DNA of 35,236 nt from an uncultured bacterium (GTDB taxonomy: Bacteria; Verrucomicrobiota; Kiritimatiellia; RFP12; UBA1067). The position numbers and the translations under genes were made by a program. Positions 24,295-32,328 of this stretch are shown piece after piece. Location: NCBI GenBank assembly GCA_902772905.1, contig CACYCL010000024.1, positions 1 to 35,236 on the forward strand, read 5' to 3'. Position 1 is the stretch's first letter; every line of letters starts with the position of its first letter. Under the pieces are notes generated by a model. That model searched no databases and was not told the origin of the DNA. It was given only the letters and a program-made list of their open reading frames with translations.

Positions 24295-25778
24295 TTTCGC
24301 TTCAATATCAACAGCGGTGTCGCATTCTGTCCAAACGCATCCTCTCGATCCGCCAAAGTGTACTTCTTCTTCAATAGCTCCCAGTAGCGCACCTGGTCGC
24401 CTATCGGGCGCTCCATTCCGGAAGGCATGTCAATTGCGAAACAGTAGCCGGAAAGCGCAGCCACTGGACACTCCGTCTCGTTGATCGCCCGCACGATGTC
24501 TGCGTCAGACATGACGGCAAAAGGACCCATCTCAAAGCCACGGGGAACACGGCGGTTCGTCTCGACGGCAAGGTATATGTCCTGCGTGAAAAGCTCCTTG
24601 CCGCCAGGGTCCAGCGCCTCGATGCGACGCGATACGTCTCGCAGCTGCGCAAGCTCATATTTGCCCTTCTTGAGCGACCAGAAGCGATCCTGACCGTTCG
24701 TGGACCACTTCTCTAGAAGCGGGCTTCCGAAGCTCAGCGCCCACGTCATGCCAAGCACAAGCAGAAGCTCTCCGCTGCGTGGCTGCGCCGCAAAAACCAC
24801 AGCCGCGAACACCGCGAGAAGCCCCATGATCGGCACCTGATAGTCTTCATACGGAAACGGCGCCATCATCTGAACGGCAAATACAGCCAGAAACGCGCAG
24901 AGTACAACCCATGCCATGCCGTCAACCTCCGCACGGCGTTCGCCTACGGCCAGCCCCGCGATGCCAAGCCCGATCACCACGAACAACGGCAAATACCAGC
25001 GCACAAGACGGCTCAGGCTGCCGACGAACCACGTAAAGTCGAAACCGCTGCGTGCGGCGTGAAACGCTTGCGCGGCCATAAAACCGTCACGCGCCGAATC
25101 TGAGACGAGGAAAGGACCATACACAAGGCCAAGCGTACACAGGCCACCAAGTGCGAAGCCAACAAGACGAATGCGACTGTCTGGATCTGCCTGCCGCCGC
25201 ATGGCGGAAACAAGAAGGTGCACGCCGACAACGGCGAGAATTGCGCCAAGGGAGATGCGCGTGCCTGCGGCGAGGGCGAGCGACACGCCTGACGCAACCG
25301 ACCAAAGCACGACATTTCTCCGCCTTCCGTTATTCGTCCAGCAAAGAAACACGAAACCAGCCGTCACGAAAAGAGACGCAAGCGCATACGTCTTCGGTAT
25401 CGTCACAAAATATATGTGGTACAAGTTCGAGCCAAGAAGAAACAGCGTGACAAGCGCCGCAACGCCGCGTCTCCCATCGGGCGCAAGCCGTCGCGCAAGC
25501 ACGGCGGCTAGAAGCATCCCGAATGTGCCGATTGAAAGCGTGAAAACGCGCGCACCGAGCAGTCCCCACGACTTCCACACCCAATCAAAAACGGAGTACG
25601 CCATCGGCATAACCGGACCCTGCGTGAAGAAGAAATCTCGGTACGGCAGCTTGCCCTCCGCGACAAGATTCGCCGCGTAGAGATACCAGCCCTCATCTTG
25701 ATTCAGCCCGCCCATCCACACAGCAGCTGCAGAAAGGCAGGCGAACCCGACGGCCGCCAAAAGACAATACAATTTCAT
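24291..25778 (-). CDS. GT-C fold polytopic membrane glycosyltransferase (GT39/ArnT-like)
   Basis: 495 residues with 10-12 hydrophobic helices over the first 370, then a soluble C-terminal tail. The first extracytoplasmic loop has N26-Q-D28-E29-GWYLY, the acidic motif of GT-C enzymes. LVAEGKLPYRDFFFTQGPV follows, as is common in dolichyl/undecaprenyl-phosphate-sugar-dependent transferases. Such enzymes transfer sugar from a polyprenyl-phosphate donor to lipid A, cell-wall polymers or proteins in the periplasm. Acceptor and donor cannot be told. The gene starts an operon with dxs, which feeds polyprenol synthesis, and a link through the lipid carrier is speculative. The ATG is eight bases beyond a TATAAT box, so the mRNA should be leaderless. 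Confidence 0.82.
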   Translation of the reverse strand: MKLYCLLAAVGFACLSAAAVWMGGLNQDEGWYLYAANLVAEGKLPYRDFFFTQGPVMPMAYSVFDWVWKSWGLLGARVFTLSIGTFGMLLAAVLARRLAPDGRRGVAALVTLFLLGSNLYHIYFVTIPKTYALASLFVTAGFVFLCWTNNGRRRNVVLWSVASGVSLALAAGTRISLGAILAVVGVHLLVSAMRRQADPDSRIRLVGFALGGLCTLGLVYGPFLVSDSARDGFMAAQAFHAARSGFDFTWFVGSLSRLVRWYLPLFVVIGLGIAGLAVGERRAEVDGMAWVVLCAFLAVFAVQMMAPFPYEDYQVPIMGLLAVFAAVVFAAQPRSGELLLVLGMTWALSFGSPLLEKWSTNGQDRFWSLKKGKYELAQLRDVSRRIEALDPGGKELFTQDIYLAVETNRRVPRGFEMGPFAVMSDADIVRAINETECPVAALSGYCFAIDMPSGMERPIGDQVRYWELLKKKYTLADREDAFGQNATPLLILKRK

Positions 25779-25795
25779 TTCGGAGTATTATACCA
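25779..25795 (-). promoter_or_regulatory. Extended -10 promoter, leaderless start of the GT-dxs operon
   Basis: The minus strand reads TTTTTTGGTATAATAC, with -10 TATAAT at 25787-25792, TGG at 25793-25795 and ATG at 25778, eight bases after the hexamer. No good -35 is seen; a T-run lies directly upstream of the TGG. Confidence 0.82.
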
Positions 25796-25839
25796 AAAAA
25801 GAGACAATTCGGCAGTACACCGCACCTGGTGGTCACGGA

Positions 25840-25895
25840 AATGGTTGCGAAAGTGCAAGGTAGCACTTCGCGCAGTCAATGGTTGCGCTTTCGCG
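25840..25895. repeat. Direct and inverted repeats in the gap before the GT-dxs operon
   Basis: The 259-base gap 25779-26037 holds AATGGTTGCG twice (25840-25849 and 25878-25887). GCGAAAGTGC (25847-25856) can pair with GCACTTCGC (25863-25871) with one bulge. It can also pair, over GCGAAAG, with CTTTCGC (25888-25894), so two hairpins compete. No gene is seen in the gap. The array lies after the glycosidase-like gene and about 45 bases upstream of the GT promoter. It may be a 3' UTR structure, an operator, or a fragment of a dispersed element. Confidence 0.55.
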
Positions 25896-26037
25896 TATCC
25901 ATCCATCGACTCGAAAAACGGCGTGGCTCCGGCCTGGGCTGCGGATATACCTCGGCGATGCGGCTTGGCTGTCGGGTCGTGACTCTAAAAACTGTAACTA
26001 GGCAAAACACAAGTTGAAATTTGCAGTGACACGCCAA

Positions 26038-27978
26038 CTATTTGGCCGTCGGCGGAATCATTGGTTTCAGCTCCCCTGGCGCCAGCAGCACGGTTTCACG
26101 ACCTGCGCCTGAAGCACGCTCCACTATCGCTTCCTGCGCTATGTTCGCCTCCGTGTTCAGCAGGTAGATCGTCCCGTCGGGGTATACGCTCCAACGCACG
26201 GTGTCGGCGCACTCGACCTTAGGCCATGTCTCGGCTCCAACAGCCTCCATAGCCTTGGCCAGCAGAAACGAATACAGCTTGCGCACCCCGAATGCGCCTG
26301 GAGAATCAAGCGACGCCAGAAGCACCACGCGCCCCTTGCCTAACTTGTTGACGAAACCTATGCTTCTGCATTTGCCAATCTGCTTTTCGTGAAAGCGGTC
26401 GGAGGCAACTATGAACGGCTCCGCCGTGGCAGACTCAATTTCAGGAACGTCAAAGCCACCTTCAATGAAGTCTGGATCCCATACGTTCGTAAGCGGCTGG
26501 AAGTTCCAGCCTGGACCCGGATTCTTCACGAACTTCATGCCGTGCGGAAGATGCCACTTCTTAGACGCGTCAACCCTGACGCCCGCAAGTTCAGACCAGT
26601 CGCCGTCGTTGTACGGCACGAACGCGCCGTTGGGGGCGTCCTGCACAGTCAGGTGGCTCGCCGCGAGCAGAAGAGTGCCGCCCTCCTTCACGTATGAAAC
26701 AAGCTTCGCATAGAGCGCGTCGTCCATTACGTTGCGTCCGAGGAAGAAGAGGAACTTGTACTTCGCGAACTCGCCGGCGGGAGCGTCAAAAGGCAGTATG
26801 CCTGCCGCGCCGAGCGGCGGATTGCCGGAATGGTCCGAGTCGCCCCAGTTGTCGCGCTCCTGCCAGCCGCGGCGGCGGTATAGCCCGTCAAAGAGACGCC
26901 ACGCCGTGCGATCCGCCTCGGTCACGCGAAAGGCATCGTTCTCGCGCTGCCCGAACAGATGCGTCTGGAAGATTCCCACATAGCCGTCGAAACGCCCCTG
27001 CACCGCGCCAACAGCGGCCAGCGGATAGCCGTCGGCGCGCGGATGCGCCCTGCACCACGCGGTGAAGTCGGCAAGCACCTTGCGATAGCGCCGCGACACC
27101 GGATCGTCGTGCTCGAACTTGCGCCCATGGCTTTTGAGGCTCATGAGGCCGTGTTCGTTGTAGATCGGGTCAGCTCCGCGCAGATAGGCGTGGTAGAGCG
27201 ACGTGCGCCAACGCGCCTCCCACAGTCCATCGCTCTGCATTCCACCATACCAGTCCATGGCCATGTCGGTGCCGAAGCTCTTGCGCCCGAACGCCTCCGA
27301 CGCCGTCTTAGTCCCTGCGTACGCACGCTCTAGCTCGTCCGAATACACGACCTCAAGATCAACGCGGTCGTAGCCAGCCCGCAGAAGGTATGAAGAGAAG
27401 CCAAACGCGCACTCTATCGAGAACACCATGCCGGGCAAGCCCAGTTCCCTCGCCTGGGCAAGATCGCGCCGCGTCTGGGCGCATGTCTCCGCGTACGCCT
27501 GGGCAAGCGAATCGCCGCCCTTTGCGATTCGAGGCGAGAACTTGCCACGACTCATCGTATCGTGCGGATGCCAGTAGAACATCAGCCCGCCGGACTCGCT
27601 GTAGTGCTGAACGCCCTCGCACACGTCGGCATATTCGCGGATAGCGGCAACGAGCGCGTCCTTTTGCGGCGCATATTCCTTCTTCCAGTCCCCGCTCCAG
27701 CGGTTGAACATTTCGTCCATCGTGAACGTGCAGCCGTGCTTGCGGCAGTGTTTTCCGACGGCACGGATCTTCTCAGGCGTCCACTTTCCGTGGAACAGGT
27801 TTAGCAGCGTGCCGCAGCCGTCCTTCGTAAGCGTCTCGGCCGTGGCGGCGCCGAAGCCGCCCTCGGCTATGGATCCGGTCTGCACCACATGCGCGGCACG
27901 CGCACAGGCCGGCAGCGCAACGACTGCGAGCAAAGCGGCGCCGATGCAAAAGCTGCCATTGTGAATTACGTGCTTCAT
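26038..27978 (-). CDS. Secreted glycoside-hydrolase-like protein, family uncertain
   Basis: 646 residues. A signal peptide (about 1-29, GAALLAVVALPACARAA) is followed by a TIM-barrel-like region to about 370 rich in Trp/Tyr/His, such as SGGLMFYWHPHDTMSRG, MVFSIECAFGFSSY and MDWYGGMQSDGLWEARWRTSLYHAYLRGADPIYNEHG. A flavodoxin-like segment at about 420-590 (YKFLFFLGRNVMDDALYAKLVSYVKEGGTLLLAASHL, GRVVLLASLDSPGAFGVRKLYSFLLAKAMEAVG) resembles the trimerisation domain of GH42-type beta-galactosidases. A small beta C-terminus ends the protein. No family signature is certain, and candidate acids are E in SIECAFG and in YNEHG. ATG 27978 has AAAAGGAG four bases upstream. It is the third gene of the phosphoesterase operon, 11 bases after the PAP-like gene. 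Confidence 0.65.
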   Translation of the reverse strand: MKHVIHNGSFCIGAALLAVVALPACARAAHVVQTGSIAEGGFGAATAETLTKDGCGTLLNLFHGKWTPEKIRAVGKHCRKHGCTFTMDEMFNRWSGDWKKEYAPQKDALVAAIREYADVCEGVQHYSESGGLMFYWHPHDTMSRGKFSPRIAKGGDSLAQAYAETCAQTRRDLAQARELGLPGMVFSIECAFGFSSYLLRAGYDRVDLEVVYSDELERAYAGTKTASEAFGRKSFGTDMAMDWYGGMQSDGLWEARWRTSLYHAYLRGADPIYNEHGLMSLKSHGRKFEHDDPVSRRYRKVLADFTAWCRAHPRADGYPLAAVGAVQGRFDGYVGIFQTHLFGQRENDAFRVTEADRTAWRLFDGLYRRRGWQERDNWGDSDHSGNPPLGAAGILPFDAPAGEFAKYKFLFFLGRNVMDDALYAKLVSYVKEGGTLLLAASHLTVQDAPNGAFVPYNDGDWSELAGVRVDASKKWHLPHGMKFVKNPGPGWNFQPLTNVWDPDFIEGGFDVPEIESATAEPFIVASDRFHEKQIGKCRSIGFVNKLGKGRVVLLASLDSPGAFGVRKLYSFLLAKAMEAVGAETWPKVECADTVRWSVYPDGTIYLLNTEANIAQEAIVERASGAGRETVLLAPGELKPMIPPTAK

Positions 27979-27989
27979 AATTCTCCTTT

Positions 27990-29486
27990 TCAGTTTGCGT
28001 GTACAAGATTCAACGTCAATCCAGAGGCCGAAGTTCCGTCTGAGGCGGCGACGGTCTTGAATATGCGCAGCTTGTCGTACAGAACGTGCGAGCCGTTGTC
28101 CTGATCGACCATGTAGAAATCGTACGCAAGCCGCCCCCCGTCGATGCGCATCACCCCGAACATCGAGCGACCAAGGTCCGACGACGCGGGGTCGCCGACA
28201 TTCCCCCACTTTGACGCAACCGCGATCTTGCCGATGGCTATGACTGGAAGCCGTGCGTTATATGGATGCGTACCATTTAGATTTGCATACTGCACACCCT
28301 CGCCTACGCGATGGCCTGCGCTCCCGCAGCTCAGGTAGTAGGTGCCTTCCGGGTCTTTGTCCCAAATCTCGCCGGCGTATTCGCACGTTGCGGGGGCAAG
28401 GTTTATGGCTGCCGGATCTTGGGCGGCATTGGCCCATCCCGCTCCGCTCCAGCGGTACGGCAGCGTCTTTGAGAATGTATGGTCGTGGGCCTGAAGCACA
28501 AGGTCAACCCTGTTCGCCGCGCAGATGCCGCCAAGTCGCTTGGCAAGCTCTTTTCCGCCAGTCGTCTGGGCATGGTCGCCTGTTGTGTACGGGCCAAAGT
28601 GGACGCATACGATGCGCCATACGCTCGTTCCCTTTGCAACGTTCGCCGCAAGATCGGATTCAAGCCAATTCAAGTAGTCTGCGTAGCCCGAGTAATTGTC
28701 GCTCCCGGTGTTTGGCATTGTCGCAATGTGCACGTTGCCATAGTCAAGCGACTCGCATCCGATTAGATTTGCAGGATATTCGATTGGCATGCGCGTTCCG
28801 TATTCGCGGAAGTCGTGGTTGCCGCTGGAGCTGACGAACGGAACGCCATTGTAGAATGCAAACACGGGGTCGAGCACGAAGCCCCATTTTACCGGAACGC
28901 TGACGTACGCATCGTTGACTTTCAGATTCTGGTCGAAGAGGTCGCCGCCGTTGATTATGAAGTCCACGCAGGAAGAGCCGCCAACCGCCCTCACCGACGC
29001 GGCAAGCGAGTTCACCCAACATGCGGACTTTGCAGGGTCCTTCTGCTGTGCATCGTTGAGGTTAACGATCGTGAGCCTGTCGGCGACATTCCTCACATCG
29101 GTGCGACCGTAAACGTAGTGACCAGCACCGCCGATGCGATACGAGTACGCCGTTCCGCGCTTGAGCCCCTTCACGATGACTTTGTGGCAGTTGGCAATGG
29201 CGGCTCCGGGAAACCTCGAATCTCCCACCGGCACACACGAGCCGGTGTACACCAGCGACGTGGACTCGAAGTCGTCCGGAGAAGCGGCTCCCGGCACGAG
29301 CCGCACCTCGCTTTCGGCCACAGACGTGTCGGTCTGCCAGCTGAACCCGCGGCTTTCATACCCATCAGCGAATGTCACCATGACAGCGGCGGGCGACGGC
29401 GTAATCGCGTAGGCGTCTACGCTGATTGCCGCAGCTGGCGAAACCACCGCGGCAAAGAGAAAAACAGCAAGGACAGAGCGAATCAT
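27990..29486 (-). CDS. Secreted purple-acid-phosphatase-like metallophosphoesterase
   Basis: 498 residues. A signal peptide (about 1-20, AVFLFAAVVSPAAA) is followed by a fibronectin-III-like N-domain at about 25-125 (SWQTDTSVAESEVRLV, VIVKGLKRGTAYSYRIG), as in purple acid phosphatases. The calcineurin-fold core follows: NLNDAQQKD, INGGDLFDQ, SSSGNHDF, VHFGPYTTGDH and QAHDHTFSK. These are the five metal-binding blocks in order. A C-terminal beta region (GTYYLSCGSAGHRVGEG) follows. It probably hydrolyses phosphate monoesters or diesters in the periplasm or outside the cell; the substrate is unknown. The start lacks a clear Shine-Dalgarno sequence and lies 19 bases after the preceding stop, so coupling is likely. 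A role in releasing phosphate from phosphorylated glycans is inferred from its glycosidase neighbours only. Confidence 0.8.
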   Translation of the reverse strand: MIRSVLAVFLFAAVVSPAAAISVDAYAITPSPAAVMVTFADGYESRGFSWQTDTSVAESEVRLVPGAASPDDFESTSLVYTGSCVPVGDSRFPGAAIANCHKVIVKGLKRGTAYSYRIGGAGHYVYGRTDVRNVADRLTIVNLNDAQQKDPAKSACWVNSLAASVRAVGGSSCVDFIINGGDLFDQNLKVNDAYVSVPVKWGFVLDPVFAFYNGVPFVSSSGNHDFREYGTRMPIEYPANLIGCESLDYGNVHIATMPNTGSDNYSGYADYLNWLESDLAANVAKGTSVWRIVCVHFGPYTTGDHAQTTGGKELAKRLGGICAANRVDLVLQAHDHTFSKTLPYRWSGAGWANAAQDPAAINLAPATCEYAGEIWDKDPEGTYYLSCGSAGHRVGEGVQYANLNGTHPYNARLPVIAIGKIAVASKWGNVGDPASSDLGRSMFGVMRIDGGRLAYDFYMVDQDNGSHVLYDKLRIFKTVAASDGTSASGLTLNLVHAN

Positions 29487-29505
29487 AGCAAAAGACTTTC
29501 AGCGC

Positions 29506-32262
29506 TTAACGGCAATACGGCTGCGTCCAGGCTGTATGGTGGTCTGGATGCAGCTTGCGCCTGCGCTTGAACTGCGTGGGCGCATCGCTCTCGACGCGGG
29601 CGCGGACGTACAGGTCGTCATCCGCGAGCGCGTAGGACGCAGCGAGTCTCTGACCCTTCGCGCCTTCGACAAGCTTGACGGTCGCGCCGATGCGTTCGTC
29701 GTAGATCGGAACCTTGCGTGCACGGTTCATGTGCTCCTTCGTCGCCGGAATGTCAACGTAGCGAACGGGGTCGAGCGGCGCCCCCCTCTTCGTGGAGATG
29801 AAGCGAACCTTGCAGGCGACGCCGGGAATCGCCGGAACGGAGACAGTTAGAGTGCCAGTGGCGCGGTCGAAGGCGACGTCCTCCAGGTCCAGTTCGGAAG
29901 ACGCGTAGAAGTCGCCGCGATGGATCGCCTCGAAGAGCGCCTTCTGCGTCAGCTCCTTGGCGCGCACCATAATGTAGCCGTCGCAGAAGGTGTACGGGTT
30001 CTCCAGTCCACTGCCTGGATAGAAATGCGTGTCATCGCATCCAAAGCCGTATAGCGGCTGCTGGCCGTGCGTCATGCGATAGGCAAGCACAGCATCCCAG
30101 ATGTGGTCGTGGTACCACTCGCCGTCCAGCTCGTCGGGCACGGGCCACTCGGAACCATTGCTGCACACCTCGAAGTAGCGCAGCTCCGGGTTGTCGATTA
30201 TGTCCTGCGCGCCAACGTCGTACAAAAGCCAATTCGGGTGATTGACCATGCATATGCAATCCTGTCCGCGCTTCTTCGCAAGCGCCTCGCTCATCTCGCG
30301 CGTCTCGCGGATGATGGACGCGACGGTGTGCTTCGGGCAGCTTTCTATCAGCTTAGCCTTCTTCGCGCGCTCGATTATGTCGTCGATGCCAATCACGTTC
30401 ATGTGCATGGCGTGTGTAATGCCGGTCGCCTTGGCGTCGGTCGTGATCTCCACGCCTGGGAGCAAAAGGAACTTCTCCGGCTCGTCAAACATCTTCTTCA
30501 GCTCGGTGTAGGTGGCAAGGCGCACCTCCGTCTTGCCGTCGCGCTCGCGCACGTTGCCCTTGCCGAAGCGCGCGACATACGCCTTGAAGCAGTCGGGGTG
30601 AATCACTTTCGGCGGCCAGCCCTTCTCCGTTCCGTTTCCGACAGGCATCCACTTGTCGGGATCGCCCTGGAAGCGGTTGTGGTCGGAAAGCGCGATGAAG
30701 TCGTAGCCGATATCCTTGTACGCGGCGACAGCCTGCTCCGGCAGCGCGCGCCCGTCGGACCAGTGCGTGTGCATGTGCAGCATGCCGCGATACCAGCGCG
30801 TCCCGTCGCGCACGCTCCACGTGACAGGCGGAAGCGGCTGGCCGTGCATGCCGAACGAGTTGGCCGGCCGCACGCTGAACGTCACAGGCCTGTCGAGCGG
30901 CAGCTCGTGCCTCCCAAACACGCACAAAGAAGGCTCCTTCTCGAATTCTTCGCTCCAGTACGCCCTGGTCGAGAACACGCGCCGCGAGAGTTTGAAGCCC
31001 TTGGCGGAAGCCGTGACTTCGTAGTCCAGCGCGCGCGGATGCCCGTCGTGCGAATGCGCGGGCGGGAAGCTTACTACGACCTGCGCCATGGATTTCTTCG
31101 CCCGGTTCTTCCCGATTCGGGTCGAAACCGAGGCAACGGCACCATCCGGAAACTCTGGTTCGACGGCAATCGACCGGCGAACCGCCTCAGAGCACGAACC
31201 GTCGGGGCTTGGCAGAGGCACAACCCAGTCGGCGCCCATCGAGCTGTCGTGGCGCACGTCGCGGCGCTCTAGGACGATGCGATCGGGGTAAACCGTCATG
31301 AAGAGCGCCTGGTTCGACGAGAAGCAGTCCACGCGGTTCATCAGCTGCGGGCGCTTCTTGTCGGGCTGGTTGCCGCCTGAGAAGGAGTTCTCGCGCCCGC
31401 CGCGCGTGCCGCAGTAGCTTGTGGACGGCACGTGGACGGCGGTGTATTCGCCCTGCCAGATGTTCAGCTCGTCGGCGCAGTTGCAGTGGGCGTGACCGAA
31501 GAACGCCATGACGTTCGGATACCTGGCAAGCGCCTTGTGGTTGACGTCGCCGGCTAGATTCTTCGGATCCCATTCCGGTAGAGTGCCGTGCACAGGACGA
31601 TGCATGGAGTAGAAGAAAGGCTTGTTTGGATCGGGGTTTGCCGAGGCGAGCGCTTCGGCAAGCCCGGGAATCGCCGTGCCCTTGGACATGTTGCGCGGAT
31701 GGTGCGCCAAGACGAATGTGTAGCCCTTTACGGTCTTAACCTGAATCGGCGCCCATTTCTCGTGGAAGAGACGCTCCCAAATCGCCTCTATGTTCTCGTT
31801 CATAAGCGCATGATTTGGCGCATCGGGGTCTATCGACGACGACTTCGCCCACGAATACTTGTGCGCAAAGCCGCCGAAGTCATGGTCGCCTAGATGAAAG
31901 AGCTGCTCGATGGGCTGACCGTCGGAGCGGCGTCCATTCGGAAACACCTTGTACCATATCTCCGCCGCATACTCAAGTTCCGAGACAAGTCCGCAGTCGG
32001 CTATGTCGCCGCAGAGCAGAACGGCATCCGCCTTCTGTGCGTCGTACCAGCGAAGCGTCTTTTCGAAATAGACGTCGCTGTGCATGACGTCTTTTTGCCT
32101 GAGCAGGTGGATGTCGGAGAGCACACCGACTCTGAGGCTCGGTCCCATGCACTTTTTCTCCGGCAGGCAACCAGCCGCCGCCAGCACCGTTGTCGCAGTG
32201 GCCTGCCCAAAGAACGCCCTGCGCGAAAGCGCGGGCCCGATCATGTCCAGTTGTCTTTTCAT
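29506..32262 (-). CDS. Tat-exported fusion of metallophosphoesterase and PHP phosphoesterase
   Basis: 918 residues. The N-terminus carries a twin-arginine signal (S13-R-R-A-F-F, then a hydrophobic stretch to AAAGC32, possibly a lipid-attachment cysteine). The first catalytic domain (about 43-330) is calcineurin-type: VLSDIH52, LLCGDIADCG, LGDHDFGG, AHHPRNM and FFGHAHCN. After a beta-rich middle part (about 360-480) comes a PHP domain (about 490-770): LHMHTHWSDG, FIALSDHN, LLPGVEITT, MVNHPNW and FGCDDTHFY, the metal-binding His/Asp/Glu set. A beta tail follows. Two unrelated phosphoesterase active sites in one exported chain are unusual. ATG 32262 is chosen because the Tat motif follows it and a -10 box lies just upstream; an in-frame start 51 bases earlier would precede the promoter. 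It leads a three-gene operon. Confidence 0.83.
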   Translation of the reverse strand: MKRQLDMIGPALSRRAFFGQATATTVLAAAGCLPEKKCMGPSLRVGVLSDIHLLRQKDVMHSDVYFEKTLRWYDAQKADAVLLCGDIADCGLVSELEYAAEIWYKVFPNGRRSDGQPIEQLFHLGDHDFGGFAHKYSWAKSSSIDPDAPNHALMNENIEAIWERLFHEKWAPIQVKTVKGYTFVLAHHPRNMSKGTAIPGLAEALASANPDPNKPFFYSMHRPVHGTLPEWDPKNLAGDVNHKALARYPNVMAFFGHAHCNCADELNIWQGEYTAVHVPSTSYCGTRGGRENSFSGGNQPDKKRPQLMNRVDCFSSNQALFMTVYPDRIVLERRDVRHDSSMGADWVVPLPSPDGSCSEAVRRSIAVEPEFPDGAVASVSTRIGKNRAKKSMAQVVVSFPPAHSHDGHPRALDYEVTASAKGFKLSRRVFSTRAYWSEEFEKEPSLCVFGRHELPLDRPVTFSVRPANSFGMHGQPLPPVTWSVRDGTRWYRGMLHMHTHWSDGRALPEQAVAAYKDIGYDFIALSDHNRFQGDPDKWMPVGNGTEKGWPPKVIHPDCFKAYVARFGKGNVRERDGKTEVRLATYTELKKMFDEPEKFLLLPGVEITTDAKATGITHAMHMNVIGIDDIIERAKKAKLIESCPKHTVASIIRETREMSEALAKKRGQDCICMVNHPNWLLYDVGAQDIIDNPELRYFEVCSNGSEWPVPDELDGEWYHDHIWDAVLAYRMTHGQQPLYGFGCDDTHFYPGSGLENPYTFCDGYIMVRAKELTQKALFEAIHRGDFYASSELDLEDVAFDRATGTLTVSVPAIPGVACKVRFISTKRGAPLDPVRYVDIPATKEHMNRARKVPIYDERIGATVKLVEGAKGQRLAASYALADDDLYVRARVESDAPTQFKRRRKLHPDHHTAWTQPYCR

Positions 32263-32280
32263 TACCTTTGTAGTATACCA
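32263..32280 (-). promoter_or_regulatory. Extended -10 promoter of the phosphoesterase operon
   Basis: The minus strand reads TGGTATACTAC, with -10 TATACT at 32272-32277 and TGG at 32278-32280. ATG at 32262 follows nine bases after the hexamer, so the mRNA leader would be about 0-3 bases. AAAGG lies only two bases before the ATG, too near for a normal ribosome-binding site and probably outside the transcript. Confidence 0.72.
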
Positions 32281-32285
32281 GAAAC

Positions 32286-32304
32286 CTGCTGAGATTTTCA
32301 GCAG
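32286..32304. other. Perfect 7-bp inverted repeat at the -35 position of the phosphoesterase promoter
   Basis: CTGCTGA and TCAGCAG are separated by five bases. The dyad lies 24 bases after the GH2 stop and 9-27 bases upstream of the -10 hexamer of the next operon. No T-run follows on either strand, which argues against an intrinsic terminator. A regulator-binding site overlapping the promoter is the better reading, but a transcript-end hairpin for the GH2 gene is possible. Confidence 0.5.
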
Positions 32305-32328
32305 AAATTGCATTGGCCTGCGTTGGAA

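Noticed and set aside
25829-26017. A 62-codon plus-strand open frame in the gap before the glycosyltransferase operon
   Set aside because: It has no ribosome-binding site or recognisable sequence and is built over the direct and inverted repeats.
30067-31272. A 401-codon plus-strand open frame
   Set aside because: It is antisense to the PHP domain gene and resembles no protein family.
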